Source: Halorubrum sp. Hd13
GTDB taxonomy: Archaea; Halobacteriota; Halobacteria; Halobacteriales; Haloferacaceae
DNA: 61,579 bases
Direction of reading: 5' to 3'
Assembly: GCF_002252755.1 (NCBI RefSeq)
Contig: NZ_NHOY01000120.1
Location: forward strand, 1-61,579
The first letter of the stretch is position 1. Every line of letters starts with the position of its first letter. The translations under genes were made by a program, and so were the position numbers. The notes beneath the pieces were generated by a model. That model searched no databases, was not told where the DNA came from, and worked only from the letters and a program-made list of their open reading frames with translations. Below are positions 37,946-46,619 of this stretch, in pieces.

Positions 37946-38046
37946 GAATGTTTACATGCGTCTATTTGTCACCGTCAAGTTACCATCACTTCCAGCCAGT
38001 CTACACCGAGGGATAGTATTTTACAGACACACAAGGGACTCCGAAT

Positions 38047-39378
38047 GTGATCCAGAACAGAAAACAACTCGCAGTAACGCCTGCTCACAAGGTAGTCCTA
38101 GACTGTCTTGCAGCCGGGATCGAAGCAAGCCAACCGAAGAACGCCGTCGCAAACACGGTCTCCAAGGAAGACTCTAATCTTATCGTCGGCGACACCACAG
38201 TTGATCTCACTCAGTTCGAGCAAGTTGTCGTCCTCGGCGGCGGCAAAGCGGCCGCACAGTCGGCAAAGGCATTAGAAACGATCCTCGAAAACACGATATC
38301 GGGAGGCGTAGTCGTCACAAACGACCCACGAGAAACCAAACAAGTCGATGTGATTGAGGGATCTCATCCGGTTCCCAACGAAAGTGGCAAGGCGGGTGCA
38401 AAGGCGATATTATCGAGAGCGCAAAAGGCCGATGAAGGCACGCTCATTTTATTCCCACTCTCGGGTGGCGGTAGCTCTCTGCTTCCGCTCCCGGTTTCGG
38501 ATGTGATGCTAACTGACCTGCAGCAGGTGACTGAGAAACTTTTGACCAGCGGTGCGACTATCACCGAGATAAATACGGTTAGAAAACATATATCCCAGAT
38601 CAAAGGGGGACAATTCGCCATGGCGGCGGCTCCGGCAACAGTGATCGGGCTCGTTCTCAGTGACGTAGCTGGGAACAATTTAGGTACGATTGCAAGCGGC
38701 CCAATCGTGGGAGATAACACTACATACCAAGATGCAATATCGGTGTTGGAGTCATACGATATCGAACCACCGAATACAATTAAGACCCATCTCAGGCATG
38801 GTGCCGATAGAAAATTCGAAGAGACACCACAGTCAAATCATCACTGCTTCGATAATGTGTCGACACACATTCTCGCAGACGCGTCGACTGCAATCGACGC
38901 TGCAATCGATGAAATCACACATACACCGTTCACACCGTTCGTGCTCTCTACAAGCATCGAAGGCGAAGCCTGTGAGATCGGGAAGGTTCACAGTGCAATC
39001 GGAAACGAGATAATTCGGTCCGGTCGACCGATCGAGCCGCCCGCTGTCTTAATATCCGGTGGTGAAGCAACAGTGACGGTCCGAGGCGGTGGACTCGGCG
39101 GGCCAAATCAAGAGTTTGTTCTTGAGAGTCTACTTCAAGCAAGTTCAGAAGAGATGGTCGTTGCCAGCGTGGATACAGACGGAGAAGACGGTGCGACAGA
39201 TGCGGCAGGTGCGCTTGGCACCTCGACGATTGTATCCAATAAGGATATCGCGAGGCAGTCCCTAGACCAGAACGACACGTATCCGTATTTCTCGAGACGA
39301 GATGCGCTAGTTTACACCGGACAAACAGGAACTAACGTCAACGACTTGCGAATCATTGCAATACCCGATCCAAAATAA
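38047..39378 (+). CDS. Glycerate 2-kinase (DUF4147/MOFRL family)
   Basis: 443 residues from GTG at 38047. The N-terminal glycerate kinase domain shows VVVLGGGKAAAQSAKAL, the ligand-binding LFPLSGGGSSLLPLP and a conserved NTVRKHISQIKGGQFA. The C-terminal MOFRL domain has LISGGEATVTVRGGGLGGPN and SVDTDGEDGATDAAGA. It phosphorylates glycerate at C2, linking it to glycolysis. In this setting glycerate would come from tartronate or hydroxypyruvate, that is from glyoxylate released by ureide breakdown. GC content is lower than in the purine core. Confidence 0.92.
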   Translation: MIQNRKQLAVTPAHKVVLDCLAAGIEASQPKNAVANTVSKEDSNLIVGDTTVDLTQFEQVVVLGGGKAAAQSAKALETILENTISGGVVVTNDPRETKQVDVIEGSHPVPNESGKAGAKAILSRAQKADEGTLILFPLSGGGSSLLPLPVSDVMLTDLQQVTEKLLTSGATITEINTVRKHISQIKGGQFAMAAAPATVIGLVLSDVAGNNLGTIASGPIVGDNTTYQDAISVLESYDIEPPNTIKTHLRHGADRKFEETPQSNHHCFDNVSTHILADASTAIDAAIDEITHTPFTPFVLSTSIEGEACEIGKVHSAIGNEIIRSGRPIEPPAVLISGGEATVTVRGGGLGGPNQEFVLESLLQASSEEMVVASVDTDGEDGATDAAGALGTSTIVSNKDIARQSLDQNDTYPYFSRRDALVYTGQTGTNVNDLRIIAIPDPK

Positions 39379-39535
39379 GCATACCCACGTTAACCCATGT
39401 GAGGAGACCTATAATGCAGGGAATTATCCAGATAACGAGCCCCACTGTCCATTTATCCTCAAATACTCTAGAAATTGAGGCAGTTAATCCCGCCGCAAGG
39501 ACTGCACCGCTAATTGCTGATTCACACTCTTTCAT
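39353..39535 (-). pseudogene. Possible membrane-protein remnant
   Basis: A 60-residue ORF with hydrophobic stretches (GAVLAAGLTASIS and VGLVIWIIPCIIGLLTWVN). It overlaps the glycerate kinase stop by 26 bp on the opposite strand. It could be the tail of a decayed transporter or a chance ORF; no family is recognised. Confidence 0.25.
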
Positions 39536-39791
39536 CTACCCCCATCGCTTGGGTATCTACTAGCTGAGGAGCGACAGAAGATAGATCTATTATCCATCGA
39601 ATTCAGAGACGGACATCTACAACTGACTCATAATCAACACCAAGAAATATTGAGTAAGTGGACTAAATGTCGAACATGTCGAGACCAGTCTTGGGGTCGT
39701 TGGCTACTGAGTAGTCCATTAATCAATAAACATTTATATAATATTTCTTATCAAAGGAAATATTTAAACAGCCCTGTTGAAATGTTATTTT
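39536..39791. other. AT-rich promoter region
   Basis: Strongly AT-rich. ATTTATATAATATTTC at about 39732-39748 is a good TATA-like element some 45-60 bp before the dehydrogenase start at 39792. Confidence 0.45.
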
Positions 39792-40859
39792 ATGGGCACG
39801 TACGATATTGCAGTGATCCCAGGGGATGGTATCGGTCCTGCAGTGACTGATGCAGCGTTAGATGTTCTCAACGCAACGGCCGAAAAGTACGGATTCGAAC
39901 TCAATCAAACAGAGTACGATTGGAGCACTGAACGGTACCTCGAGACGGGTTCGATGATGCCAAACGACGGGCTCGATCAAATAGAGTCTGCAGACTCTAT
40001 TTTTCTCGGAGCTGTGGGTCATCCAGATGTTCCCGATCATATCACGTTGAACGGTCTTTTACTGCCGATCCGGAAAGGGTTTGACCAGTACATCTGTAAA
40101 CGGCCAAACACGCTTTTCGAGGGGATCGATAGTCCTCTAAAAGGATACGAAGCAGGTGAGATCGACCTCGTCGTGTATCGTGAAAATACAGAAGGGGAGT
40201 ACGCGGACGTCGGTGGACGGGAACATCAAGGCTTCAGTAACGAAATTGCTGTTCAATCGGGTGTATTCACGCGCAAGGGAACCGAACGGATCGTCCGAAG
40301 TGCGTTTGAGGCGGCGACCGAGCGGAACGGACACCTAACGAGCATCACAAAGTCCAACGCACAGGCGTACTCAATGGTGTTCTGGGATGATATTGTCGAT
40401 GAAGTGAGTACAGAGTATCCCGAAGTTGACGTGGAGAGTATCCTCGTGGATCGAGCGTCGATGGATCTTGTTCGCCGACCTGAAGAGTTCGATGTTGTCG
40501 TCGCGTCGAATCTCTTCGGAGATATTTCGACAGACATCGCGGCGATCACGACTGGAAGCCTTGGACTTGCCCCGTCTGGCAACATCAATCCGAACAACGA
40601 GTATCCAGATATGTTCGAGCCTGTCCACGGAAGCGCACCAGATATCGTAGGGCAAGGCATCGCAAACCCACTTGCAGCTATACTCACGGGCGCGATGATG
40701 TTCGAATACTTGGGTGACGGTGAGATAGCGGCTGCCGAAACATTACGCAAGGAGGTACAAGCACAAATCGCCGACGAAACTGCCCCACATACACCGGATC
40801 TGGGCGGAGAATCGTCAACAGTTGACGTCACTGAAGATTTGCTCTCTCGTATCTTGTAA
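39792..40859 (+). CDS. Tartrate/D-malate-type beta-decarboxylating dehydrogenase
   Basis: 355 residues from the ATG at 39792 (a TTG at 39777 is in frame). Isopropylmalate/isocitrate dehydrogenase fold: IAVIPGDGIGP, VVYRENTEGEYADVGG, the Mg-binding NLFGDISTDIAA and the adenine-binding EPVHGSAPDI.G...ANP. The segment GHPDVPDHITLNGLLLPIRK with QYICKRP is the variant of tartrate dehydrogenase and D-malate dehydrogenase rather than LeuB. It would give oxaloglycolate, hydroxypyruvate or pyruvate from C4 hydroxyacids. It fits with the neighbouring glycerate kinase and hydroxyacid dehydrogenase. Confidence 0.87.
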   Translation: MGTYDIAVIPGDGIGPAVTDAALDVLNATAEKYGFELNQTEYDWSTERYLETGSMMPNDGLDQIESADSIFLGAVGHPDVPDHITLNGLLLPIRKGFDQYICKRPNTLFEGIDSPLKGYEAGEIDLVVYRENTEGEYADVGGREHQGFSNEIAVQSGVFTRKGTERIVRSAFEAATERNGHLTSITKSNAQAYSMVFWDDIVDEVSTEYPEVDVESILVDRASMDLVRRPEEFDVVVASNLFGDISTDIAAITTGSLGLAPSGNINPNNEYPDMFEPVHGSAPDIVGQGIANPLAAILTGAMMFEYLGDGEIAAAETLRKEVQAQIADETAPHTPDLGGESSTVDVTEDLLSRIL

Positions 40860-41075
40860 TTTACTTGAGTGTTTTAGAGGGTGCTACATAGATAACCATA
40901 AACAATTGTTCCACCAGGGGTGTCAACCTTAGCGTACAGTAATTTGACGGTAATATGAGTTTGACGGGTACTGTCTAGTTGAAGTGGTTTCAGAAGTAAG
41001 CAGATCGTAGTGAGTGGTGCTCATGACACTCGCAGACCTGCTCAAACAGACGTTAGACGTGGATTGTGAAGACGT

Positions 41076-41384
41076 TTGGGAGAACGAGCGCACTCCGACA
41101 CCGGTCAGGATGTTCGGGGTGCGGATGAACCAGAAACAATCAGTCAGGGGATAACAAACGACGATGGTCGACTGGATGAGCCTCTCCTGACCGACGAAGA
41201 AATGGAAGAAGGGACCTATCAGCTGCTGTTCGATGTCAGTAGCTACTACGAGAGAGCAGAGTCCACCGACACAAGCTTTCTTGATACGGTTCCTGTGCGG
41301 TTCAAGACCTCCGATCCCGAGGAGCACCACCACGTTCCGCTCCTCTTCTCTCCCGGCGGGTACACGACCTACCGTTGGAGCTAG
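41076..41384 (+). pseudogene. HIU hydrolase remnant
   Basis: The C-terminal two thirds match the intact uraH at 30094: TISQGITNDDGRLDEPLLTD, FDVSSYYE, DTSFLDTVPVRF, HHHVPLLFSPGGYTTYR. The N-terminal catalytic THVLDT motif is missing; the preceding residues GERAHSDTGQDVRG do not align. The terminal signature YRGS has become YRWS. It is therefore probably inactive. Confidence 0.8.
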
Positions 41385-41543
41385 CGATGAGTATTTTTTG
41401 GACTTCCGTCGTCGTTTCCTGTTAACAGATTGTTTCTTCTACTAGTGCCGACTACCTGATATTGGACCGGCAATATCGACAAAACCCGTCGCCGACAAAG
41501 ACGATAGTTCGTATCCGTTGCCTGAGCAACGACCCCGTCGTGA

Positions 41544-42482
41544 CTACGCTACCCGATTCCGCAGGTCTTCGTCCGCCAGGTAGTAATCGATATTTTCTTT
41601 CACCAGATTCGCAATATCGACGTGATACCGGTTCGTCGCCGACCCCTTGTGCGGTGAGATCATCACCTCGTCGAAGTCCCACAGAGGGGATTCTTCTGGA
41701 AGCGGTTCAGTTTCAAAAACATCCAGTCCGGCTCCCGAGATCTCGCCACGTTCGAGTGCGTCGACGAGTGCGGCCTCATCCACAAGGGGACCGCGAGCGA
41801 CGTTGATCAAGTACGCGTCATCTCGCATCTGCGCGAGTGCCGACTCGTCAATCATGTGCTCAGTAGACGGCGTGTGTGGCACCGTAAGCGCGACGAACCG
41901 TGCGTCCGCTATCGCATCATTCAACTCATCGGGCTGGAATACCTTCGAGACCCCCGGAACGGGATCGGTCGAGCGACGTATTCCGATCACATCCATCCCC
42001 AGCGCGTCGGCACGCTTCGCGATACCCCTCCCAATCGTTCCCAGTCCGACGACGCAGATCCGTTCGTTCTCCAGCGTAAACGGCCGGTGATAGTCGGGCT
42101 CGTACCACTCGTTTGCCGCTTGATGATCGCGGTACACGTGAAGGTTTCTAGCCAACGACAGCATGAATCCCAAGGCGACTTCGCTCACGGTTGTCTCGTG
42201 GATCCCAGTACTATTCGTGAGCGGTACGCCAGTAGACCGATATCGCTCTGTATCGAATTCGTCGTATCCGGCGCGGATACAGTGAACCCACCCAGCATCC
42301 AGAAACTCATCGTGTGGTACGTAGGTCGCGACCGCATCCATTTCTGTGATAGGTTCCTGATCTCCTATAAGCTCGACGTCGAGTGGTCCATCTTCGAGCG
42401 CCGCCACGAACGCTTCCTTGGGAATCACGTTTTCGACCGATTCGTGTACACACAGCCGATCCAAGTCTGTAGACTCCGGCAT
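41544..42482 (-). CDS. D-2-hydroxyacid dehydrogenase
   Basis: 312 residues. The NAD-binding Rossmann motif is ICVVGLGTIGRGIAKRA. The active site is Arg in INVARGPLVDEAAL, Glu in DVFETEPLPEESPLW and His in VMISPHKGS. The substrate-side domain is short, as in haloarchaeal GyaR/HPR-like members. It probably interconverts glyoxylate/glycolate or hydroxypyruvate/glycerate. An internally deleted copy lies at 37805-37945. It is divergent from the TPP enzyme gene with a 165-bp AT-rich spacer. Confidence 0.9.
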   Translation of the reverse strand: MPESTDLDRLCVHESVENVIPKEAFVAALEDGPLDVELIGDQEPITEMDAVATYVPHDEFLDAGWVHCIRAGYDEFDTERYRSTGVPLTNSTGIHETTVSEVALGFMLSLARNLHVYRDHQAANEWYEPDYHRPFTLENERICVVGLGTIGRGIAKRADALGMDVIGIRRSTDPVPGVSKVFQPDELNDAIADARFVALTVPHTPSTEHMIDESALAQMRDDAYLINVARGPLVDEAALVDALERGEISGAGLDVFETEPLPEESPLWDFDEVMISPHKGSATNRYHVDIANLVKENIDYYLADEDLRNRVA

Positions 42483-42647
42483 ACTAAGTTATCGAACGAT
42501 GCCGATAATAAACCTTGGTGTCATGAGAAATATTTGACCTCCAGAGGAGCGGCGAATCCGCCTCAATCAGAATATACGATCATTATGATTATTTTTAAAT
42601 GATTCCGTACTTTTATGACACATGAGAATCGTTGAGTAATAGACGGT

Positions 42648-44258
42648 ATGAATGTAACAGAGGCAATAGCCGATATATTAGCCCAAGAGGAGGTCAAGCA
42701 CCTGATCGGATTCCCTAGTAATCCACTGTTTGACGATAACGCTGCGGAGGAAGCCGGAATTCGTCCGATTGTGGTCCGTCAAGAGCGCACAGGCGCGCAC
42801 ATGCTGGATGGTATCGCCCGCATCACATCCGGCAATCAGGTGGGAGCGTTCGCTTGCCAGCACGGTCCTGGGACCGAGAACTCGGTCGGTGGCATCGCAC
42901 AGGCGTACGCGGAGTCAGCTCCGATCGTCGCGATCCCCGCGGGGTACTCGCGGGCCAAGACGAATACCGATCCCAAGTTCAGCTCGCTCATAAACTACCA
43001 GCACGTTACCAAAACCGCCGAGCAGTTGACCGATCCGGACTCCGTCAGTGAGATGTTCCGTCGCGCGTTCCAATCGGCGCGGAACGGCCGTCAACGACCG
43101 GCACTCGTCGAGGTCCCCAAAGACGTATTCAGTGAAGAGATTGGCGACGTCGAGTATGCATCAACCTCGTCAACTCGATCTGCTCCTGATCCGGAGGCAA
43201 TCCCGGAGATCGTCGACGTACTCCTAGAGGCCGATAATCCCGTCATCAACGCCGGCCAGGGTGTCCACTATGCGGAGGCGTGGGACCCGCTGCAGGAACT
43301 CGCTGAGCTGCTCGAAGCGCCCGTTGCGACCACGTTGAACGGGAAAAGCGCCTTCCCTGAAGATCACCCGCTTTCCCTCGGTGCCGGGAGTAAAAGTGAA
43401 CCACGGGCACTGAATCACTTCCTCGAGAAGTCGGACGTCATCTTCGGAATTGGCTGCAGCTTCACGAAGACAGCGTACGGAATTACCGTGCCCGATGGCA
43501 AGACGCTGATCCACTCAACCCTTGATGCGGGTGACATCGACAAAGATGTCGAATCTGACTACGGTCTTGTCGGTGACGCGAAGCTGACGCTCGAAGCTCT
43601 TGTTGACGAGGTTCAAGACCGGCTCAACGGCGACTCGCGTGGCCGATTCGATACCGTTGCCAACGAGATCGCCGAGGTCGAAGCAGAATGGCGTGAGGAT
43701 TGGGAAGCCACGTTGACATCAGACGAAGTGCCGATCAATCCCTACCGGGTCGTGTACGAGCTCGATCGGGTCCTCGATAAAGACGAAATCATCGCCACAG
43801 CCGACGCCGGGAATGCTCGCGACTTTATGGCGCCCTTCTTTGAGGTGACCGAACCACTATCGTACGTCGGATGGGGTAAGACGACTCAGTTAGGGTACGG
43901 TCTCGGGCTGATGATGGGTGCGAAGCTCGCACGGCCAGACAAGACATGCGTTCACGTGATGGGCGACGGTGCCATCGGTATGACCGGAATGGACTTTGAG
44001 ACGGCCGTTCGAGAGGACATTCCGGTTCTCGAGATCGTCTTAAACAACTTTGAGATGGCGAGCTACGATACGCCTTTCTCGGGCCATTATGCTGACTTTG
44101 CGGAATCGATGGGCGGGTACGGTGAACGGATCGAAGACCCCGACAATATTGCAGACGCGATTCGACGTGGCGTCCAGAAAAATAAAGAAGGGACACCGGT
44201 GCTACTGGAGTTCCTTACGTCCAAAGAGACCGCGTTATCCCGTCCTGATCTCGAATAA
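42648..44258 (+). CDS. Thiamine diphosphate-dependent enzyme (acetolactate synthase-like)
   Basis: 536 residues with the three domains of the POX/AHAS family. The N-terminal PYR domain has the ThDP-activating Glu46 in VVRQERTGAHMLDG and GPGTENSVGGIAQA. A central TPP_M domain follows at about 190-320. The C-terminal PP domain carries MGDGAIGMTGMDFETAV ending IVLNN, the Mg-ThDP motif. The neighbours make glyoxylate carboligase tempting, but true Gcl has Val at the Glu position, so a decarboxylase or other carboligase remains possible. Length is typical. Confidence 0.82.
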   Translation: MNVTEAIADILAQEEVKHLIGFPSNPLFDDNAAEEAGIRPIVVRQERTGAHMLDGIARITSGNQVGAFACQHGPGTENSVGGIAQAYAESAPIVAIPAGYSRAKTNTDPKFSSLINYQHVTKTAEQLTDPDSVSEMFRRAFQSARNGRQRPALVEVPKDVFSEEIGDVEYASTSSTRSAPDPEAIPEIVDVLLEADNPVINAGQGVHYAEAWDPLQELAELLEAPVATTLNGKSAFPEDHPLSLGAGSKSEPRALNHFLEKSDVIFGIGCSFTKTAYGITVPDGKTLIHSTLDAGDIDKDVESDYGLVGDAKLTLEALVDEVQDRLNGDSRGRFDTVANEIAEVEAEWREDWEATLTSDEVPINPYRVVYELDRVLDKDEIIATADAGNARDFMAPFFEVTEPLSYVGWGKTTQLGYGLGLMMGAKLARPDKTCVHVMGDGAIGMTGMDFETAVREDIPVLEIVLNNFEMASYDTPFSGHYADFAESMGGYGERIEDPDNIADAIRRGVQKNKEGTPVLLEFLTSKETALSRPDLE

Positions 44259-44394
44259 CAGCTCATCCACCGGTACGACTGGTGGCGCCAACATACCCGC
44301 TGGACTAGCTTTATTCTCGTTGATTGAGGCCTCCCACGATCACACGTTCCAATTCGGACGAACCCGATCGGTGTATTGACTGTATCCCAGTTCG

Positions 44395-44550
44395 GCGGTT
44401 ACATTCATCCCGAGTGGTTTGCCTCTCTCTCTCAATCCCGACTGCACATCGGATGGTCCACGTATTCGTCGAGACGACACCGACGGCCGCGCTAGTGTTC
44501 ACACTGTTCTATGTGGAGTTTGAGTACGAGTCTCACGTGCTCGAGTTGAG
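44395..44550 (-). pseudogene. Ureido amidohydrolase remnant, middle segment
   Basis: The minus strand reads sequence equivalent to STWDSWLELHVEQ, then AAVGVVSTNTWTIRCAVGIE and NHSG of the intact enzyme (around residues 190-240), with frame changes. It starts about where the remnant at 36690-37250 stops, so the two together cover most of one lost copy. It lies directly downstream of the DUF3830 remnant, reproducing the gene order of the intact cluster. Confidence 0.7.
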
Positions 44551-44570
44551 GCTTGCGACCCGGTAGCCGG

Positions 44571-44825
44571 CTATTTTACCTGCGGGCTCTCGAAGCAGAT
44601 CGGGCCGTAGGTGATAAGTACCTCTTTCGTTCCGATAGATCGGATAGTGGAGGGTGTCGCCACGCGCGGGATAGACTGTGTGGTTCTCGCGAGGAATCTC
44701 CGGAAGCATGAGTTCCGATACGAGCGGCAGGAACTCTTAGAGTACCTCGACCGAGCGAGGGCTTCATATTCGAGTAGATCGGAGATAAACACTTGGACAT
44801 CGATGTCGGACTCTATCTGCGTCAC
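44571..44825 (-). pseudogene. DUF3830 remnant
   Basis: The minus strand begins MTQIESDIDVQVFISDLLEY, matching MTQLEFDVDGRVFTADLLED of the intact gene at 33728. The central WSGHATWIN block is deleted and the frame shifts, but LPEIPRENHTVYPARG and ITYGPICFESP are readable across frames. It is truncated after the CFKSPAG equivalent and fused to the hydrolase remnant about 20 bp on. Confidence 0.8.
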
Positions 44826-44911
44826 GGGTCCGACGGTGACCCAATGAAGAATGAAAAAGCTGCGTCCACCTTGAGCACGGCGAGTCTCTCAATCGACGTA
44901 CGCCGGTGGTG

Positions 44912-45116
44912 TCAGTCTCTTTTGGTGGGTTGAGTGCTCCGCGAGCTGGTCGTTCGGATAACGTGGCGGTTGAAGTTCACCTTCGAGAGCACAGAGTACG
45001 CGACGAACGCAGTCGGCAGCCTAATCACCCACGATAGATCGAAGATCGGGAGGCTGACCAAGACGCCGACCACCATACTGAGGAGGCGCGTTGCGGAGCA
45101 TCCGCCGACAAACCAG
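44912..45116 (-). pseudogene. C-terminal fragment of a membrane transporter
   Basis: An open minus-strand stretch without a start reads ATRLLSMVVGVLVSLPIFDL followed by SWVIRLPTAFVAYSVLSKV and a basic tail, ending at the TGA at 44912. Two hydrophobic segments and this layout suggest the end of a permease such as an NCS1 member. The family assignment is a guess. Confidence 0.4.
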
Positions 45117-45471
45117 AACTCGAGTCGTCAGTGTCGTCGTACTGCGCCTCGACGTCAATAACGACGATAAACGTCTGTCACACGGTGAAACGGGAGATCT
45201 TCGTCTCGAGACAAGCCCCAAAACACTCGACCTGCTCCGCCCGTGAAGTATCGATCTTCGACTATCGTTACTATATCACAAATGAGGATAACGTAGTTAT
45301 CGGCACTATCGGGGGAAAATACGGTTGAGACGGGCTTCTACTGCGGCAATCACTATCTTATCGTGGTTCGTATAATACAAACGCAGTCAACGTAACAAGA
45401 TACGTGCCACGTGGAGGCCCCTTGCGATACAGAAACCGGTTCAGCGGAGTTTCCGCCGAAGACGAAGTCTA
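45117..45471. other. Spacer without recognisable gene
   Basis: No ORF with a family signature. It lies downstream of the intact iclR and probably contains decayed transporter sequence. Confidence 0.5.
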
Positions 45472-46299
45472 TCACTCCAACGACTCATTCTCGTGAGTCG
45501 CCATGTTCAGGTTCACTTCGACCACGTTCGCCGCGCTCTGGACCTTCTCTGGAAGTTGGTCTTTGAATTGCTCCCCTTTCAGACGGCTCGTCGGTCCGGC
45601 GACACTCAACGAACCCAAGACGTTCTCATTACGGTCGATGACGGGTGCACCGACGGCACGCAGACCCTCAACTTCTTCCTCGTCGTTGTGTGCATATCCT
45701 TGCTGACGAACAGTATCGAGTTCGGCGAAGAGTTCGTCGCGATCGGTGATCGTGTTGGCGGTCTGTTTCGGAAGCCCGTGTTGGTCGAGGATTTTGTCGA
45801 CGCGCTCGCGGGGAAGATATGCTAGGATTGCTTTTCCTGTTGCCGTACAGTGGAGATAGTCCGGGCGCTGAAGCTTGTCGGTCTGATACCCGCTTCCGAC
45901 AGCGTCACTGCCGCTCACTTTGTACAGATTGATGCCCATCCCATGTTCCTCGGTGAAGAGATTCGCGTACTCACCGGTCGACTCCGCGAGGTCCTCGACC
46001 TCGTCTTTTCCGTATCTGTACAGTCGATTTCGATTCCTGACGTACTCGCCAGCGAGGAGGAACTGCAAACTGAGTTCGTACTGCTCACCATTCTTGACGA
46101 CTAGGTCTTCCTGACGGAGAGTCGCCAAGTAATGATACGCGGAGCTTTTTGAAATTCTGAGATGAGTCGCCAACTCGGTCACTCCCGCACCGTCCAGTGT
46201 TTCGAGCGCCTCGATGATCTGAGCTGTACGCTCTACTGTTTTTAGTGTCCGCGGCGACTCCGATTGGTTTGGATCGACAGTCATGTTCTCACAAACCAT
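45472..46299 (-). CDS. IclR-family transcriptional regulator
   Basis: 275 residues and complete. The N-terminal winged helix (about 10-75) has GAGVTELATHLRISKSSAYH; the C-terminal IclR effector domain (about 90-265) has YRYGKDEVEDLAESTGEYAN, RAVGAPVIDRNENVLGSLSV and NLNMATHE. It is very similar throughout to the frameshifted copy at 35605 and could have taken over control of the purine/ureide genes. The spacer upstream has ACGATTAAGTAAA, shared with the other copy. Ligand unknown; glyoxylate or allantoin, as for AllR-type members, would fit. Confidence 0.92.
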   Translation of the reverse strand: MVCENMTVDPNQSESPRTLKTVERTAQIIEALETLDGAGVTELATHLRISKSSAYHYLATLRQEDLVVKNGEQYELSLQFLLAGEYVRNRNRLYRYGKDEVEDLAESTGEYANLFTEEHGMGINLYKVSGSDAVGSGYQTDKLQRPDYLHCTATGKAILAYLPRERVDKILDQHGLPKQTANTITDRDELFAELDTVRQQGYAHNDEEEVEGLRAVGAPVIDRNENVLGSLSVAGPTSRLKGEQFKDQLPEKVQSAANVVEVNLNMATHENESLE

Positions 46300-46619
46300 T
46301 CGAATTTACTTAATCGTTTGGCTATATCAAACGGATAGACACTAGCCGAATTTCTCTATCTGAATATACGAAGGAATTATTCCATTATATATGGATGGGA
46401 CAGTACAACTATTCAATAAAAAAATATATTCTGCCCTGATATCTGAAATAAATTCAAAATAATAAATTAATCACTTTGGAATAATAGTCATAGTGCCTTA
46501 TCTACATCGCATTAGAATAACAATACTAATTTTGTTATGAGGTTTTGAGATGCTCGATCCTGAAGGTGGAAGTGAGTCAATGCCACAACTCTTTTATTAT
46601 AAAGATTCTATACAAGGAT
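46300..46619. other. AT-rich divergent spacer
   Basis: About 320 bp, very AT-rich (AATAAAAAAATATATTC, AAATAAATTCAAAATAATAAATTAA). It must hold the promoters of iclR (minus) and the SMC-related gene (plus). No gene is seen. Confidence 0.5.

Noticed and set aside
42648-44258. Naming the ThDP enzyme glyoxylate carboligase
   Set aside because: Glu46 is present, whereas glyoxylate carboligase has Val at this position; context alone is not enough.
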